The position numbers were made by a program, and so were the translations under genes. Shown here one piece after another: positions 5,885 through 13,670 of a stretch of DNA of 15,732 nt. The DNA comes from an uncultured Faecalibacterium sp. (GTDB lineage: Bacteria > Bacillota > Clostridia > Oscillospirales > Ruminococcaceae), in assembly GCA_934540955.1 (NCBI GenBank), contig CAKTCY010000052.1:1-15732 (forward strand), written 5' to 3'. The notes beneath the pieces were generated by a model that ran no database searches, was not told the origin of the DNA, and saw only the letters and a program-made list of their open reading frames with translations. Position 1 is the stretch's first letter. Each line of letters opens with the position of its first letter.

Positions 5885-8092
5885 ATGAGCAAGACCATCC
5901 TGCTGAATCATAGCAACTGGCATTTTACCAAGGAGAACACCGGCATCCCCACCGCCATTATGGGTGAGGCCATCACCCTGCCCCACACCTGGAATGCGGT
6001 GGACGGTCAGGACGGCGGCAACGATTACTATCGGGGCACCTGCTGGTATACGCTGGCCCTGGCAAAGCCCGCCATCCCGGCAGGCGGCAAGGCTGTTTTG
6101 CAGCTGGACGGCGCAGCCATGACCGCCGCCGTTTACCTGAACGGGGAAAAGTTGGCAGAGCACAAGGGCGGCTATTCTACCTTCCGGGTGGACCTGACCG
6201 ACCACCTCAAAGAGGAAAATCTGCTGGCGATCCGCGTGGACAACAGCGACAACGACACCGTGTACCCCCAGAAGGCAGACTTCACCTTCTACGGCGGCAT
6301 TTACCGCGATGTAACTCTGCACATCGTTCCGGCAGAGCATTTCGCTTTGCCCGCAAACGGCGCACCGGCTCTGAAGGTAACGCCCATCGTCACCGACCTT
6401 GCCGCTAAGACCGCCGAAGTCACCGTGGAAGCCGCCGTGGTGGGCGCACAGAGCGTGACCTTTGCGCTGGAAGGCCAGAGCATCACCGCCCCGGTGGAAA
6501 ACGGCACCGCAAAGGCTGTTTTCACGCTGGACAATGCACACCTCTGGGACGGCATCGACGACCCGTTCCTGTATGCTGTTTCTGCCAAGCTGGACAACGG
6601 CGAAGAAGCGTCTGCCCGGTTCGGCTGCCGGAAATTTGAGTTTGACCCGCAGAAGGGCTTCATCCTGAATGGCCGCGGCTATCCGCTGCGGGGCGTTTCC
6701 CGCCATCAGGACCGCAAGGATGCCGGCATTGCCCTGACCAATGAAATGATGGAAGAGGATATCGCCATCATTCTGGAAATGGGTGCCAACACCATCCGGC
6801 TGGCGCACTACCAGCACGCACAGTATTTCTACGACCTGTGCGATGAAAAGGGTCTTGTCATCTGGGCAGAGATTCCCTACATCACCATGCACATGAAAAA
6901 TGGTCGTACCAACACCCTGACCCAGATGGAGGAGCTGATCGTCCAGAACTACAACCACCCCTGCATTGCCGTGTGGGGCCTGTCCAACGAGATCACCGCC
7001 GCCTCTGCGGTCAACGAGGATCTGCTGGAAAACCACCGTCTGCTGAACGAGCTGGCCCACAAGCTGGACCCCACCCGCAAGACCACCATGGCAAACGTGT
7101 TCATGCTGGAGACCACCAGCCCCATTCTGGAGATCCCGGATGTGAACAGCTACAACCTCTACTTCGGCTGGTATCTGGGAGAATTGGAGCAGAACGACGA
7201 ATTCTTTGACAAATACCACGCCGATTACCCGGATCGCTGCATCGGCTTTTCGGAGTACGGCGCAGACGCCAACCCCCAGTACCAGAGCAGCCACCCGGAA
7301 AAGGGCGACTACACTGAGAGCTACCAGTGCATTTACCACGAGCATATCGCAAAGATGATCGCCGACCGTCCTTGGTTGTGGGCGACCCATGTGTGGAACA
7401 TGTTCGACTTTGCCGCCGATGGCCGTGATGAGGGCGGCAAGCACGGCGAAAACCAGAAGGGGCTGGTCACCTTTGACCGCAAGCTGAAAAAAGACCCCTT
7501 CTATCTCTACAAGGCCTACTGGAGCAAGGAGCCCTTTGTACACCTGTGCGGCAGCCGCTATGTGGACCGCGCCGAGGATGTGACCGAGATCAAGGTCTAC
7601 TCCAATCTGCCGGAAGTTTCGCTGTACAAGGACGGCCAGCTGGTGGAGACCAAAAAGGGTGATAAGGTGTTCACCTTCCAGCTGCCCATCACCGGCAAGC
7701 ACAGCATTGAGGCACGCTCCGGTGAGCACAGCAGCGTGATCCTGGTGAACAAGGTGGACGCCCCCAACCCGGATTATGCTATGGACAACCGCAAGAACGT
7801 GACCAACTGGTTTGACGGCGAGCTGGACGAAAGCTGCTGGTCGGTCAAGGACAACATGGCTGCCGCCATGGCAGACCCGAAAGCCGGTCCCATCCTGAAG
7901 CAGATCCAGGAAAAGGCCGCTGCTTCCCGCGGAGATGTTGCTGCCGCCGTAAAGGACAACCCGGCTCTGGTGGCCATGATGGAGCGTGCCATGCAGCGGA
8001 TGACCATTGAATCCATGCTGATGCAGGCAGGCGCTTCCGAGGAGGACATCAAGCAGCTGAACCGTGTATTGCAGGGTATTTCCAAGGAGTGA
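5885..8092 (+). CDS. GH2 beta-galactosidase/beta-glycosidase with C-terminal helical appendage
   Basis: Protein of 735 residues. Order of parts: sugar-binding jelly-roll domain (about 25-150), immunoglobulin-like domain (165-255), and catalytic TIM barrel (255-550). Catalytic Glu369 (acid/base, WGLSNEIT) and Glu457 (nucleophile, FSEYGAD) are both present, as are GVSRHQD (270-276) and WNMFDFA (504-510). A beta-sandwich linker follows (560-625), and residues 650-735 are an unusual Ala/Met-rich helical tail. NQKG (523-526) resembles the glucuronidase NxK motif but is also common in GH2 beta-galactosidases, so beta-galactosidase is the first guess and glucuronidase remains possible. AAGGAG sits eight bases before the ATG. 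No signal peptide. The GH43 gene follows, with its ribosome binding site inside this gene's last codons. Confidence 0.92.
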   Translation: MSKTILLNHSNWHFTKENTGIPTAIMGEAITLPHTWNAVDGQDGGNDYYRGTCWYTLALAKPAIPAGGKAVLQLDGAAMTAAVYLNGEKLAEHKGGYSTFRVDLTDHLKEENLLAIRVDNSDNDTVYPQKADFTFYGGIYRDVTLHIVPAEHFALPANGAPALKVTPIVTDLAAKTAEVTVEAAVVGAQSVTFALEGQSITAPVENGTAKAVFTLDNAHLWDGIDDPFLYAVSAKLDNGEEASARFGCRKFEFDPQKGFILNGRGYPLRGVSRHQDRKDAGIALTNEMMEEDIAIILEMGANTIRLAHYQHAQYFYDLCDEKGLVIWAEIPYITMHMKNGRTNTLTQMEELIVQNYNHPCIAVWGLSNEITAASAVNEDLLENHRLLNELAHKLDPTRKTTMANVFMLETTSPILEIPDVNSYNLYFGWYLGELEQNDEFFDKYHADYPDRCIGFSEYGADANPQYQSSHPEKGDYTESYQCIYHEHIAKMIADRPWLWATHVWNMFDFAADGRDEGGKHGENQKGLVTFDRKLKKDPFYLYKAYWSKEPFVHLCGSRYVDRAEDVTEIKVYSNLPEVSLYKDGQLVETKKGDKVFTFQLPITGKHSIEARSGEHSSVILVNKVDAPNPDYAMDNRKNVTNWFDGELDESCWSVKDNMAAAMADPKAGPILKQIQEKAAASRGDVAAAVKDNPALVAMMERAMQRMTIESMLMQAGASEEDIKQLNRVLQGISKE
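8084..8089 (+). promoter_or_regulatory. Ribosome binding site of the GH43 gene inside the GH2 end
   Basis: AAGGAG is part of the final codons of the GH2 gene and lies seven bases before the ATG at 8097. It selects this ATG over an in-frame one at 8064 and indicates translational coupling of the two enzymes. Confidence 0.8.
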
Positions 8093-8096
8093 TTCG

Positions 8097-9911
8097 ATGA
8101 AACAGACCTATTGCAACCCCCTTGATCTGGGCTACCGCTACCAGCACATGAAGGAAGGCCCCCGTACAGCAGGTTTCCGGGAGGGTGCAGACCCCACGCT
8201 GGTATCCTTCAAGGGCAAATATTATCTCTTTGTTTCCATGTCGGCAGGCTTCTGGTATTCGGAGGACCTGCTGAATTGGGACTTCCATGCAGACCCTGAC
8301 CTGCTGATCTACGACTACGCACCGGATGTGCGGCAGGTGGGCAATTACCTCTACTTCTGCGCCAGCCGCAAGGAGCGCAACTGTCCCATCCTGCGCACCA
8401 CTGACCCCCTGAGCGAGCCGTTTACCGAAGTATCTGCGCCCTTTGCTTTCTGGGACCCGGACCTGTTCTGCGATGATGATGGCCGGGTGTACTTCTACTG
8501 GGGCTGTTCCAATGTGACCCCCATCTACGGCGTGGAGCTGGACCCGGACACCATGACCCCCATCGGTGAAAAGCAGGAGCTGATCTTCGGCAATGAAACC
8601 GCACTGGGCTACGAACGCCCCGGCAACAACGGCATTGTGGACCGGGAAGCCAGCGTGCTGTACCAGTCCATGAAGCAGTTCTATGACCCTGAGACCGGCA
8701 AGCTGAATCTGCCGCCGCAGATGGCAAACATCCCCGGCCTGAGTGCCGAAAGCCTGACTGCCATGTTCAACGCCATCGGCAAGCCCTACATTGAGGGTGC
8801 CTTTATGACAAAGCATGGCGGCCTCTATTACCTGCAATATGCCTGCCCCGGCACCCAGTACAACACTTACGCCGATGGTGTATACACCTCCCGTTCTCCG
8901 CTGGGCCCCTTTGTGCGGCAGGCATCCAACCCGTTTTCCGCAAAGCCCGGTGGATTCATCACCGGCGCAGGCCACGGCAGCACCATTGCCGACCGCTATG
9001 GCAACTGGTGGCATGCCTCCACCATGCGCATTTCCGTCAACTATGACTTTGAGCGCCGGGTGGGGTTGTTCCCTGCCGGGTTCGACAAGGACGGGGTTCT
9101 CTACTGCAACCAGAACTTTGCCGATTACCCGCACTGCATCCCATCTGGCAAATTTGATGCCGCCAGCCAGCAGCCGGAATGGATGCTGCTGAGCTACCAA
9201 AAGCCGGTCACGGCTTCCAGCACCGCAGAAAACAGCAGCCCGGAATGGGCCGTCAACGAGGACTGCCGCAGCTGGTGGAGCGCCGCTGGTACAGAGCCGG
9301 GCGAATGGCTCTGCGTGGACCTTGGCAAAGAGAGTGATGTCCGTGCCATTCAGGTAAATATGGCAGATGAAAAGCTTGTGGTGGACTTCCCGGCCGACAG
9401 CTACGGTGACGACCGCAAGACCCGTCACATCGAGACCCGGCCGCAGATCTCCCATTACACGGTAGAGACCAGTGCGAACGGAGCAGACTGGACGACCCGC
9501 GAAACGGTTGCCCGCGAGTGCTCCAACGGCTACTACGAATATGCCGACGGCATCCGCGCCCGGTACGTCCGGGTGACCGGCGGCGCACTGCCCTACGGAC
9601 AGGCACTGCGCATCAGCGGCCTGCGGGTGTTCGGCAACGGCGAGGGCGCAAAGCCCGCACAGGCCGAAGCCGCCGGGAGCCGTGTGGATGCACTGGATGC
9701 AAAGATCACTTGGAAGCACATCGAAAATGCACAGGGCTGCAACGTCCGCTACGGCGTTGCACCGGATAAACTCTATCTGAGCTGGCTGGTGTATGACGCA
9801 GACGAAGTGACCCTTTCCACCCTGACCGCCGGGCAGGAATACTATGTCTGCGTGGACAGCTTTAACGAAAACGGCATCACGCCGGGTAAGATTTTCAAAC
9901 TGGAGGGGTAA
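8097..9911 (+). CDS. GH43-type glycosidase with discoidin-like and Fn3-like C-terminal domains
   Basis: Protein of 604 residues. Residues 1-350 are a five-bladed beta-propeller of the GH43 type: general base Asp32 (GADPTLV), the middle Asp in WDPDLF (120-122), general acid Glu233 (YIEGAF), and a conserved His293 (AGHGST). Residues 165-225 between blades are a longer insert than usual. Residues 360-515 look like an F5/8 type C (CBM32-like) beta-sandwich (WAVNEDCRSWW, WLCVDLG, RARYVRVTG), and 525-604 look like a fibronectin type III domain. GH43 enzymes usually release arabinose, xylose or galactose from plant glycans; the exact sugar is unknown. There is no signal peptide, so it should work in the cytoplasm on imported material, which is odd for an enzyme with binding modules. 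It is co-transcribed with the GH2 and isomerase-like genes. Confidence 0.88.
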   Translation: MKQTYCNPLDLGYRYQHMKEGPRTAGFREGADPTLVSFKGKYYLFVSMSAGFWYSEDLLNWDFHADPDLLIYDYAPDVRQVGNYLYFCASRKERNCPILRTTDPLSEPFTEVSAPFAFWDPDLFCDDDGRVYFYWGCSNVTPIYGVELDPDTMTPIGEKQELIFGNETALGYERPGNNGIVDREASVLYQSMKQFYDPETGKLNLPPQMANIPGLSAESLTAMFNAIGKPYIEGAFMTKHGGLYYLQYACPGTQYNTYADGVYTSRSPLGPFVRQASNPFSAKPGGFITGAGHGSTIADRYGNWWHASTMRISVNYDFERRVGLFPAGFDKDGVLYCNQNFADYPHCIPSGKFDAASQQPEWMLLSYQKPVTASSTAENSSPEWAVNEDCRSWWSAAGTEPGEWLCVDLGKESDVRAIQVNMADEKLVVDFPADSYGDDRKTRHIETRPQISHYTVETSANGADWTTRETVARECSNGYYEYADGIRARYVRVTGGALPYGQALRISGLRVFGNGEGAKPAQAEAAGSRVDALDAKITWKHIENAQGCNVRYGVAPDKLYLSWLVYDADEVTLSTLTAGQEYYVCVDSFNENGITPGKIFKLEG

Positions 9912-9914
9912 AAT

Positions 9915-10763
9915 ATGCCCATCAAAGCCGTGCAGCAATTTATGCTGGGCACTGTACTGAGCAATGAGCAGCAGGCCAAAGAGACCCTTGCTGCCATGAA
10001 AGCCGCCGGGTACGACGGCATTGAACTGTGTGGATTTATGATCCACCCCATCGGCTTTGTGGTAAAGCTGCTGACCAAGGCCGCCGGGATGCCGGTGGGC
10101 AAGGGCGGCAATCTGGCCTGGCACAAGCTGGTGCAGGAAGCCGGTCTGAAGGTGGTCAGCCTGCACACCGACCTTGGCTCTCTGGAACGGGATGCCCACG
10201 CCGTTGCCGAGGAAGCCAAAAGTTTTGGAACCAAGTACGTTGTCATTACCGGGATGTACCGGTTTGATTACGGCGACGAAGCCGACATGCACCAGCTTGC
10301 GCAGCGACTGAACAAAGCCGGCGAAGCCTTGGCAGCCGAGGGCATCCACCTGCTCTACCACAACCACAACTGTGAACTGCGCCGTGTGAACGCAGAGAAG
10401 CGCGCCTACGATATTCTTTTAGAGGAAACCGATCCCGAATTTGTCAACTTTGAGTTTGACAGCTACTGGTTCACCGAAGGCGGTGCAAACGCGCTGGCAT
10501 GGATGCAGCGGCTTGGTCCCCGCATGAAGCTGTGGCACATCAACGACCGGGGCACCCGCATCACCGGCAGTGCCATCACGCCCATCCTGAAAACCGACAG
10601 CATGGAGCTGGGCACCGGCAATATGGACTTGGACAGCCTGATGGCACAGGCCCTTGCCATGGATGTGGATGCCGTCATTCTGGAAAGCCACCGCAACTGG
10701 GTGGACAACTCCCCCGTCAAGAGCTTCCAGCTCAGCGCAAAATACCTTGCACAAAAATTCTGA
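9915..10763 (+). CDS. Sugar phosphate isomerase/epimerase-like TIM-barrel protein
   Basis: Protein of 282 residues of the xylose-isomerase-like TIM-barrel (AP endonuclease 2) superfamily. Recognisable features are the opening GYDGIEL strand (32-38), HNHNCEL with His149, His151 and Glu154, Asp182 (FEFDSYW), His208 in LWHINDRG, and a C-terminal ILESHRNW with Glu257. These Glu, Asp, His and Glu residues are where the metal site lies in the superfamily. Members isomerise or epimerise free or phosphorylated sugars, and some act on keto-sugars in glycoside breakdown. GGAGG overlaps the end of the GH43 gene and only three bases separate stop and start, so it belongs to the same operon and probably handles the sugar released by GH2 or GH43. 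No signal peptide. A hairpin follows. Confidence 0.88.
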   Translation: MPIKAVQQFMLGTVLSNEQQAKETLAAMKAAGYDGIELCGFMIHPIGFVVKLLTKAAGMPVGKGGNLAWHKLVQEAGLKVVSLHTDLGSLERDAHAVAEEAKSFGTKYVVITGMYRFDYGDEADMHQLAQRLNKAGEALAAEGIHLLYHNHNCELRRVNAEKRAYDILLEETDPEFVNFEFDSYWFTEGGANALAWMQRLGPRMKLWHINDRGTRITGSAITPILKTDSMELGTGNMDLDSLMAQALAMDVDAVILESHRNWVDNSPVKSFQLSAKYLAQKF

Positions 10764-10808
10764 TCTGCCATTTTCTCATCATTTTTCTTCTTCATTACCC
10801 CATAAAAG

Positions 10809-10849
10809 CAATGCCCCGCACCGGTTACTCCTTCCGGTGCGGGGCGTTG
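10809..10849. terminator. Terminator hairpin between convergent operon and rhamnosidase gene
   Basis: A GC-rich 16-pair stem (10809-10824 with 10834-10849, one wobble) with a nine-base loop. On the minus strand it is followed by CTTTTAT, a fair T run for the rhamnosidase transcript. On the plus strand the following bases are GT-rich without a T run, though a T/C-rich stretch precedes the stem, so it may serve mostly as a shared roadblock. Confidence 0.75.
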
Positions 10850-10873
10850 TGTTGTATGGGGAATCTTTTTGCG

Positions 10874-13492
10874 TTACAGGGTGTGGGTACCCGGCTGCAA
10901 GATCAGGCTTCTGCCATCCGGGAGGGCAACTTCTGCGGTCAGATTGCAGGGCACGGTGATGGTGTAGGTCACGGCATCGCCTGCATACTGCCAGCCGCTT
11001 TCTATGCGCCCAACCGGGGAATCGTACACCGCCTTTGCCCAGCCCAGAGCAGGATTTGGGGTGGGGGCGATGGTCAGGGTCTCCCCTGCCAGATGGATGC
11101 CGCACACGCCTCCGAACAGCCAGCCGCAGATGGCACCGTAGGAATAGTGGTTCAGGGATTCGCTGGGGTGGCCGTTTGCGTCAATGCCCGTCCATGTCTC
11201 CCAGACGGTGGTAGCGCCCTGCTTGACCTCATAGAGCCAGCTGGGGGCGGTATCCTGCAGCAGCAGCTTGTAGGCGGTGTCGGCATAGCCGTACTTTGCC
11301 AGCACCTCGCAGAGGAAGGGCGTAGAAAGGAAGCCGGTGTTCAGGTGATAGCCGTTTTCCACCACCATCCGGTTCAGGGTATCCGCAGCGGCTTGGCTCT
11401 CCTCCTCGCCCAGCAGCGCAAAGGCAATGGCGCGGACGTATTCGCACTGGCGGTCAGAAGTAATTTTCCCGTTATCCGTAAAGGCGGCGCGATATGCCTT
11501 GACCGCCTTTTCTGCGGTGTCGCGGTACTGCGCTGCGTCCTCTGCCTTGCCCAGCGCCTGCGCAATTTCTGCCAGAAGCCGCCCGGAATAAGCCAGATAC
11601 GCCGTGCCCACGCTCTTGCGCGGGTTCATCATGGCCTGCATGGGGGTAATGCCCGGCTCGCACCACTCGCCGTAGTCCAAGCCGTTCAGCACCGTATACT
11701 TGGCGTATGCACCGGTCTGCTGCTCCTCGGTGGTCTGCTGGGCACGACCAAGCAGGAACGCATACCACTTTTGCATCATCTCGTAGTTATCTGCAAGGAT
11801 CTTGCGGTCGCCGGTGCGCTTATAAAGGGCGTAGGGCACCAGAATGGCGGCATCGCCCCAGCCCGCCGACATACAGAGCATGGGGGTCATGTAGCCGGGG
11901 CGGCTGGTGGGCGGCGCAATGTTTGCCATGCGTCCGTCCGGGTACTGGTTCAGGCGGCATTCTGCCAGCCATTTTTCCACCACCGGGTAGCAATCCATCA
12001 GGGTCAGACCGGTCTCGATGAATACCCCCATATCGCCGGTCCAGCCGGCGCGCTCGCGGGTGGGGCAGTCGGTGGGGATATCGCAGAAGTTGCCCTTCTG
12101 GCTCCACACGCTGTTTTTCACCAGCTGATCCACATCGGCATTGCCGCACCCAAAGCTGCCGGTGACCGGCATCTCCGAATAGACGGCGTGGGCGGTAAAC
12201 TCTGCGCCGGTCAGGTCGATGTCCGTTTCCACCTTTGCGTACCGGAAGCCCATGATGGTAAAGCTGGGCTTGTAGTGGTTCTCGCCCTCTTTGCAGATAA
12301 ACTCCAACATCTGTGCCGTGCCGCCCTCCTTGTGGCGGTTGCGGTCCTGGAAGTTCTCCTGCGTAAAATTACCGTTCTCGTCCAGTGCTTCACCGCACAG
12401 CAGCTTGATTTTCTGCCCGGCGTGGGCGGTCAGCTTCATCTCCACATAGCCCGCCATGTTCTGCCCAAAGTCCAGCACGGTCTCGCCGCCAGGGGTGCGC
12501 AGCAACTTGCCTGCAAAGGCTTCCTGTTCCCGGATGGGCACCGTGTTCATGCCAGTGATGGGCAGGGTGTTCGGCTGGGTCTTGACGCCATGCCAGCCGG
12601 AAAGTGCCCCTTCCAGCCGGGCATCGTACACCTCGCCCTGCTGCAGATCGTTCTGGCGGATGGGGCCCCGCTGGGTGGCCTCCATGCTGCTGTCCGAAAC
12701 GCAGACCGCCTTGCCGTCCACCTCCAGCTGGAACAGGACAGCCACTTCTTTCCCGAACAGGTCACGGTCACCATCCACGCCGGAGGTGCTGCGGTACCAG
12801 CCGTCGCCCAATGCGATGAGCAGTTCATTTTCACCGTCACGGACAAACGCGGTCACATCGTAGGTCTGTGCCCCAAGGTGCTTGTCTGCGGTAAAGCTGC
12901 CGGGGGCAAGCACCATATCACCGATACGTTTGCCGTTCAGCCATGCCACATACAGCCCCTTGGCGGTAATGTACAGCCGCTTGCACTGCCCCGCCGGGGC
13001 GGTGAACGTTTTGCGCAGATAACTTGCCGGGCGGTGGGGCTGATAAGGCTGTGCCTGCCCTTTACCGGAGGCTTCCAGCGCCGCCTGCTTCTGCTCCCAG
13101 TTGGGCTTTGCAAAGGCGTTGATGGCATCGGTGCAGTCGATGTCCGGCGCTTCTGTTTCCGGGCAGACCCACATGCCCTGCCAATCCGCCTGCGCAAGAC
13201 CCGTTTCAAACTCAGCTTCGCTCCATGCGCCGGGCTGGTCGTTTTCATCCCACAGGCGGATGCGCCACTGTCCCTGCGTCTTGGGCGGTACAGCAATGGG
13301 CGTTTCGGTGTGCATCACACTGCCCAAAACCTTTCCGCTCTTCCACAGCGTTTCGGCTCCGGCAGTCACTTCCATTTCGTAGGCAGTCTGGCACACACCT
13401 CCGGCGCACTGCCACGACAAAAACAGCGTCCCGGCATCCATGCCGAGCGGCGCAGAAAGATGATTCGTTTTCAGATTTGTTGCTTGCATCAT
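10874..13492 (-). CDS. GH78 alpha-L-rhamnosidase
   Basis: Protein of 872 residues, normal for bacterial GH78. Order of parts: an N-terminal Fn3-like sandwich (about 1-100), the Bac_rhamnosid_N domain (LYITAKGLYVAWLNGKRIG, 173-191), a second sandwich with GQNMAGYVE (343-351), the (alpha/alpha)6 catalytic barrel (about 445-790) and a C-terminal sandwich. The catalytic region shows DIPTDCPTRERAGWTGD (471-487) with Glu480 as the likely general acid, and TTVWETWTG with Glu765 as a candidate base, then LNHYSYG. The enzyme removes terminal alpha-L-rhamnose from plant glycosides or rhamnose-rich glycans. No signal peptide: it acts on imported substrates. It is convergent with the GH2/GH43 operon and shares a promoter motif with the symporter. 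Two in-frame start options exist; 13492 is preferred by ribosome binding site spacing. Confidence 0.94.
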   Translation of the reverse strand: MMQATNLKTNHLSAPLGMDAGTLFLSWQCAGGVCQTAYEMEVTAGAETLWKSGKVLGSVMHTETPIAVPPKTQGQWRIRLWDENDQPGAWSEAEFETGLAQADWQGMWVCPETEAPDIDCTDAINAFAKPNWEQKQAALEASGKGQAQPYQPHRPASYLRKTFTAPAGQCKRLYITAKGLYVAWLNGKRIGDMVLAPGSFTADKHLGAQTYDVTAFVRDGENELLIALGDGWYRSTSGVDGDRDLFGKEVAVLFQLEVDGKAVCVSDSSMEATQRGPIRQNDLQQGEVYDARLEGALSGWHGVKTQPNTLPITGMNTVPIREQEAFAGKLLRTPGGETVLDFGQNMAGYVEMKLTAHAGQKIKLLCGEALDENGNFTQENFQDRNRHKEGGTAQMLEFICKEGENHYKPSFTIMGFRYAKVETDIDLTGAEFTAHAVYSEMPVTGSFGCGNADVDQLVKNSVWSQKGNFCDIPTDCPTRERAGWTGDMGVFIETGLTLMDCYPVVEKWLAECRLNQYPDGRMANIAPPTSRPGYMTPMLCMSAGWGDAAILVPYALYKRTGDRKILADNYEMMQKWYAFLLGRAQQTTEEQQTGAYAKYTVLNGLDYGEWCEPGITPMQAMMNPRKSVGTAYLAYSGRLLAEIAQALGKAEDAAQYRDTAEKAVKAYRAAFTDNGKITSDRQCEYVRAIAFALLGEEESQAAADTLNRMVVENGYHLNTGFLSTPFLCEVLAKYGYADTAYKLLLQDTAPSWLYEVKQGATTVWETWTGIDANGHPSESLNHYSYGAICGWLFGGVCGIHLAGETLTIAPTPNPALGWAKAVYDSPVGRIESGWQYAGDAVTYTITVPCNLTAEVALPDGRSLILQPGTHTL

Positions 13493-13498
13493 CCACAT

Positions 13499-13504
13499 CT
13501 CCTT
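13499..13504 (-). promoter_or_regulatory. Ribosome binding site that decides the rhamnosidase start
   Basis: AAGGAG on the minus strand is immediately followed by ATG (13498), which leaves no spacing. The ATG at 13492 is six bases away and the one at 13489 nine bases away. 13492 is therefore the likely start, two codons shorter than the longest frame. Confidence 0.75.
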
Positions 13505-13526
13505 TTTCCGGTTGATCTCTGCTCTT

Positions 13527-13532
13527 ATTATA
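13527..13532 (-). promoter_or_regulatory. -10 box of the rhamnosidase promoter
   Basis: Perfect TATAAT on the minus strand. At 17-base spacing the -35 position reads CCCTTA, a poor match, and no TG extension is present. Start of transcription would be near 13520, with a leader of about 28 bases. An activator bound at the motif 43 bases upstream could replace the missing -35 contact. Confidence 0.65.
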
Positions 13533-13575
13533 AAGGGAATCCCACGGAATAAGGGTGCGAAATTTTGTGTTATCA

Positions 13576-13637
13576 GTCAAAAAGTCGTGCTATTTATGAC
13601 AATTTAAAAAATTCATCTTGCTTCACGACTTTTCATC
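13576..13637. promoter_or_regulatory. Inverted pair of CACGACTTTT motifs upstream of the rhamnosidase
   Basis: A perfect ten-base inverted repeat, AAAAGTCGTG (13580-13589) and CACGACTTTT (13624-13633), separated by 34 AT-rich bases; the arm centres are 44 bases apart, about four helical turns. The proximal copy, read on the gene's strand as CACGACTTTTTGAC (13589-13576), ends 43 bases before the -10, as the symporter motif does. The distal copy reads CACGACTTTTCATC (13624-13637) and matches the symporter motif at 12 of 14 bases. Confidence 0.6.
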
Positions 13638-13657
13638 TGTACTGTCTGCGGTTCTCC

Positions 13658-13666
13658 TGTTATACT
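13658..13666 (+). promoter_or_regulatory. Possible plus-strand extended -10
   Basis: TGTTATACT: TATACT at 13661-13666 with TG one base upstream. The -35 position is weak (TGTACT). If real, transcription would start near 13673 and read into the structured element, ending at the plus-oriented terminator at 13880-13917. No coding gene would be served, so the product would be a small RNA. Confidence 0.35.
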
Positions 13667-13670
13667 TTGG

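Noticed and set aside
7451..7462. NQKG in GH2 as proof of beta-glucuronidase
   Set aside because: The N-x-K motif supports glucuronidases, but the same stretch is common in GH2 beta-galactosidases with the NxKGLVTFDRK pattern, so it does not decide the substrate.
4256..7729. Minus-strand open frame of over 1,150 codons opposite the symporter and GH2 genes
   Set aside because: It has no ribosome binding site or recognisable domain and its translation is low-complexity (Gly, Val, His, Asp rich), as expected opposite GC-biased coding DNA; both sense genes are intact.
8049..10367. Minus-strand open frame of about 770 codons opposite GH43 and the isomerase-like gene
   Set aside because: No homology is recognisable, no ribosome binding site, and it spans the junction between two sense genes.
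10499..13552. Plus-strand open frame of about 1,000 codons opposite the rhamnosidase
   Set aside because: It runs through the end of the isomerase gene, the terminator hairpin and the whole GH78 gene without any domain or start signal; a shadow of the GH78 codons.
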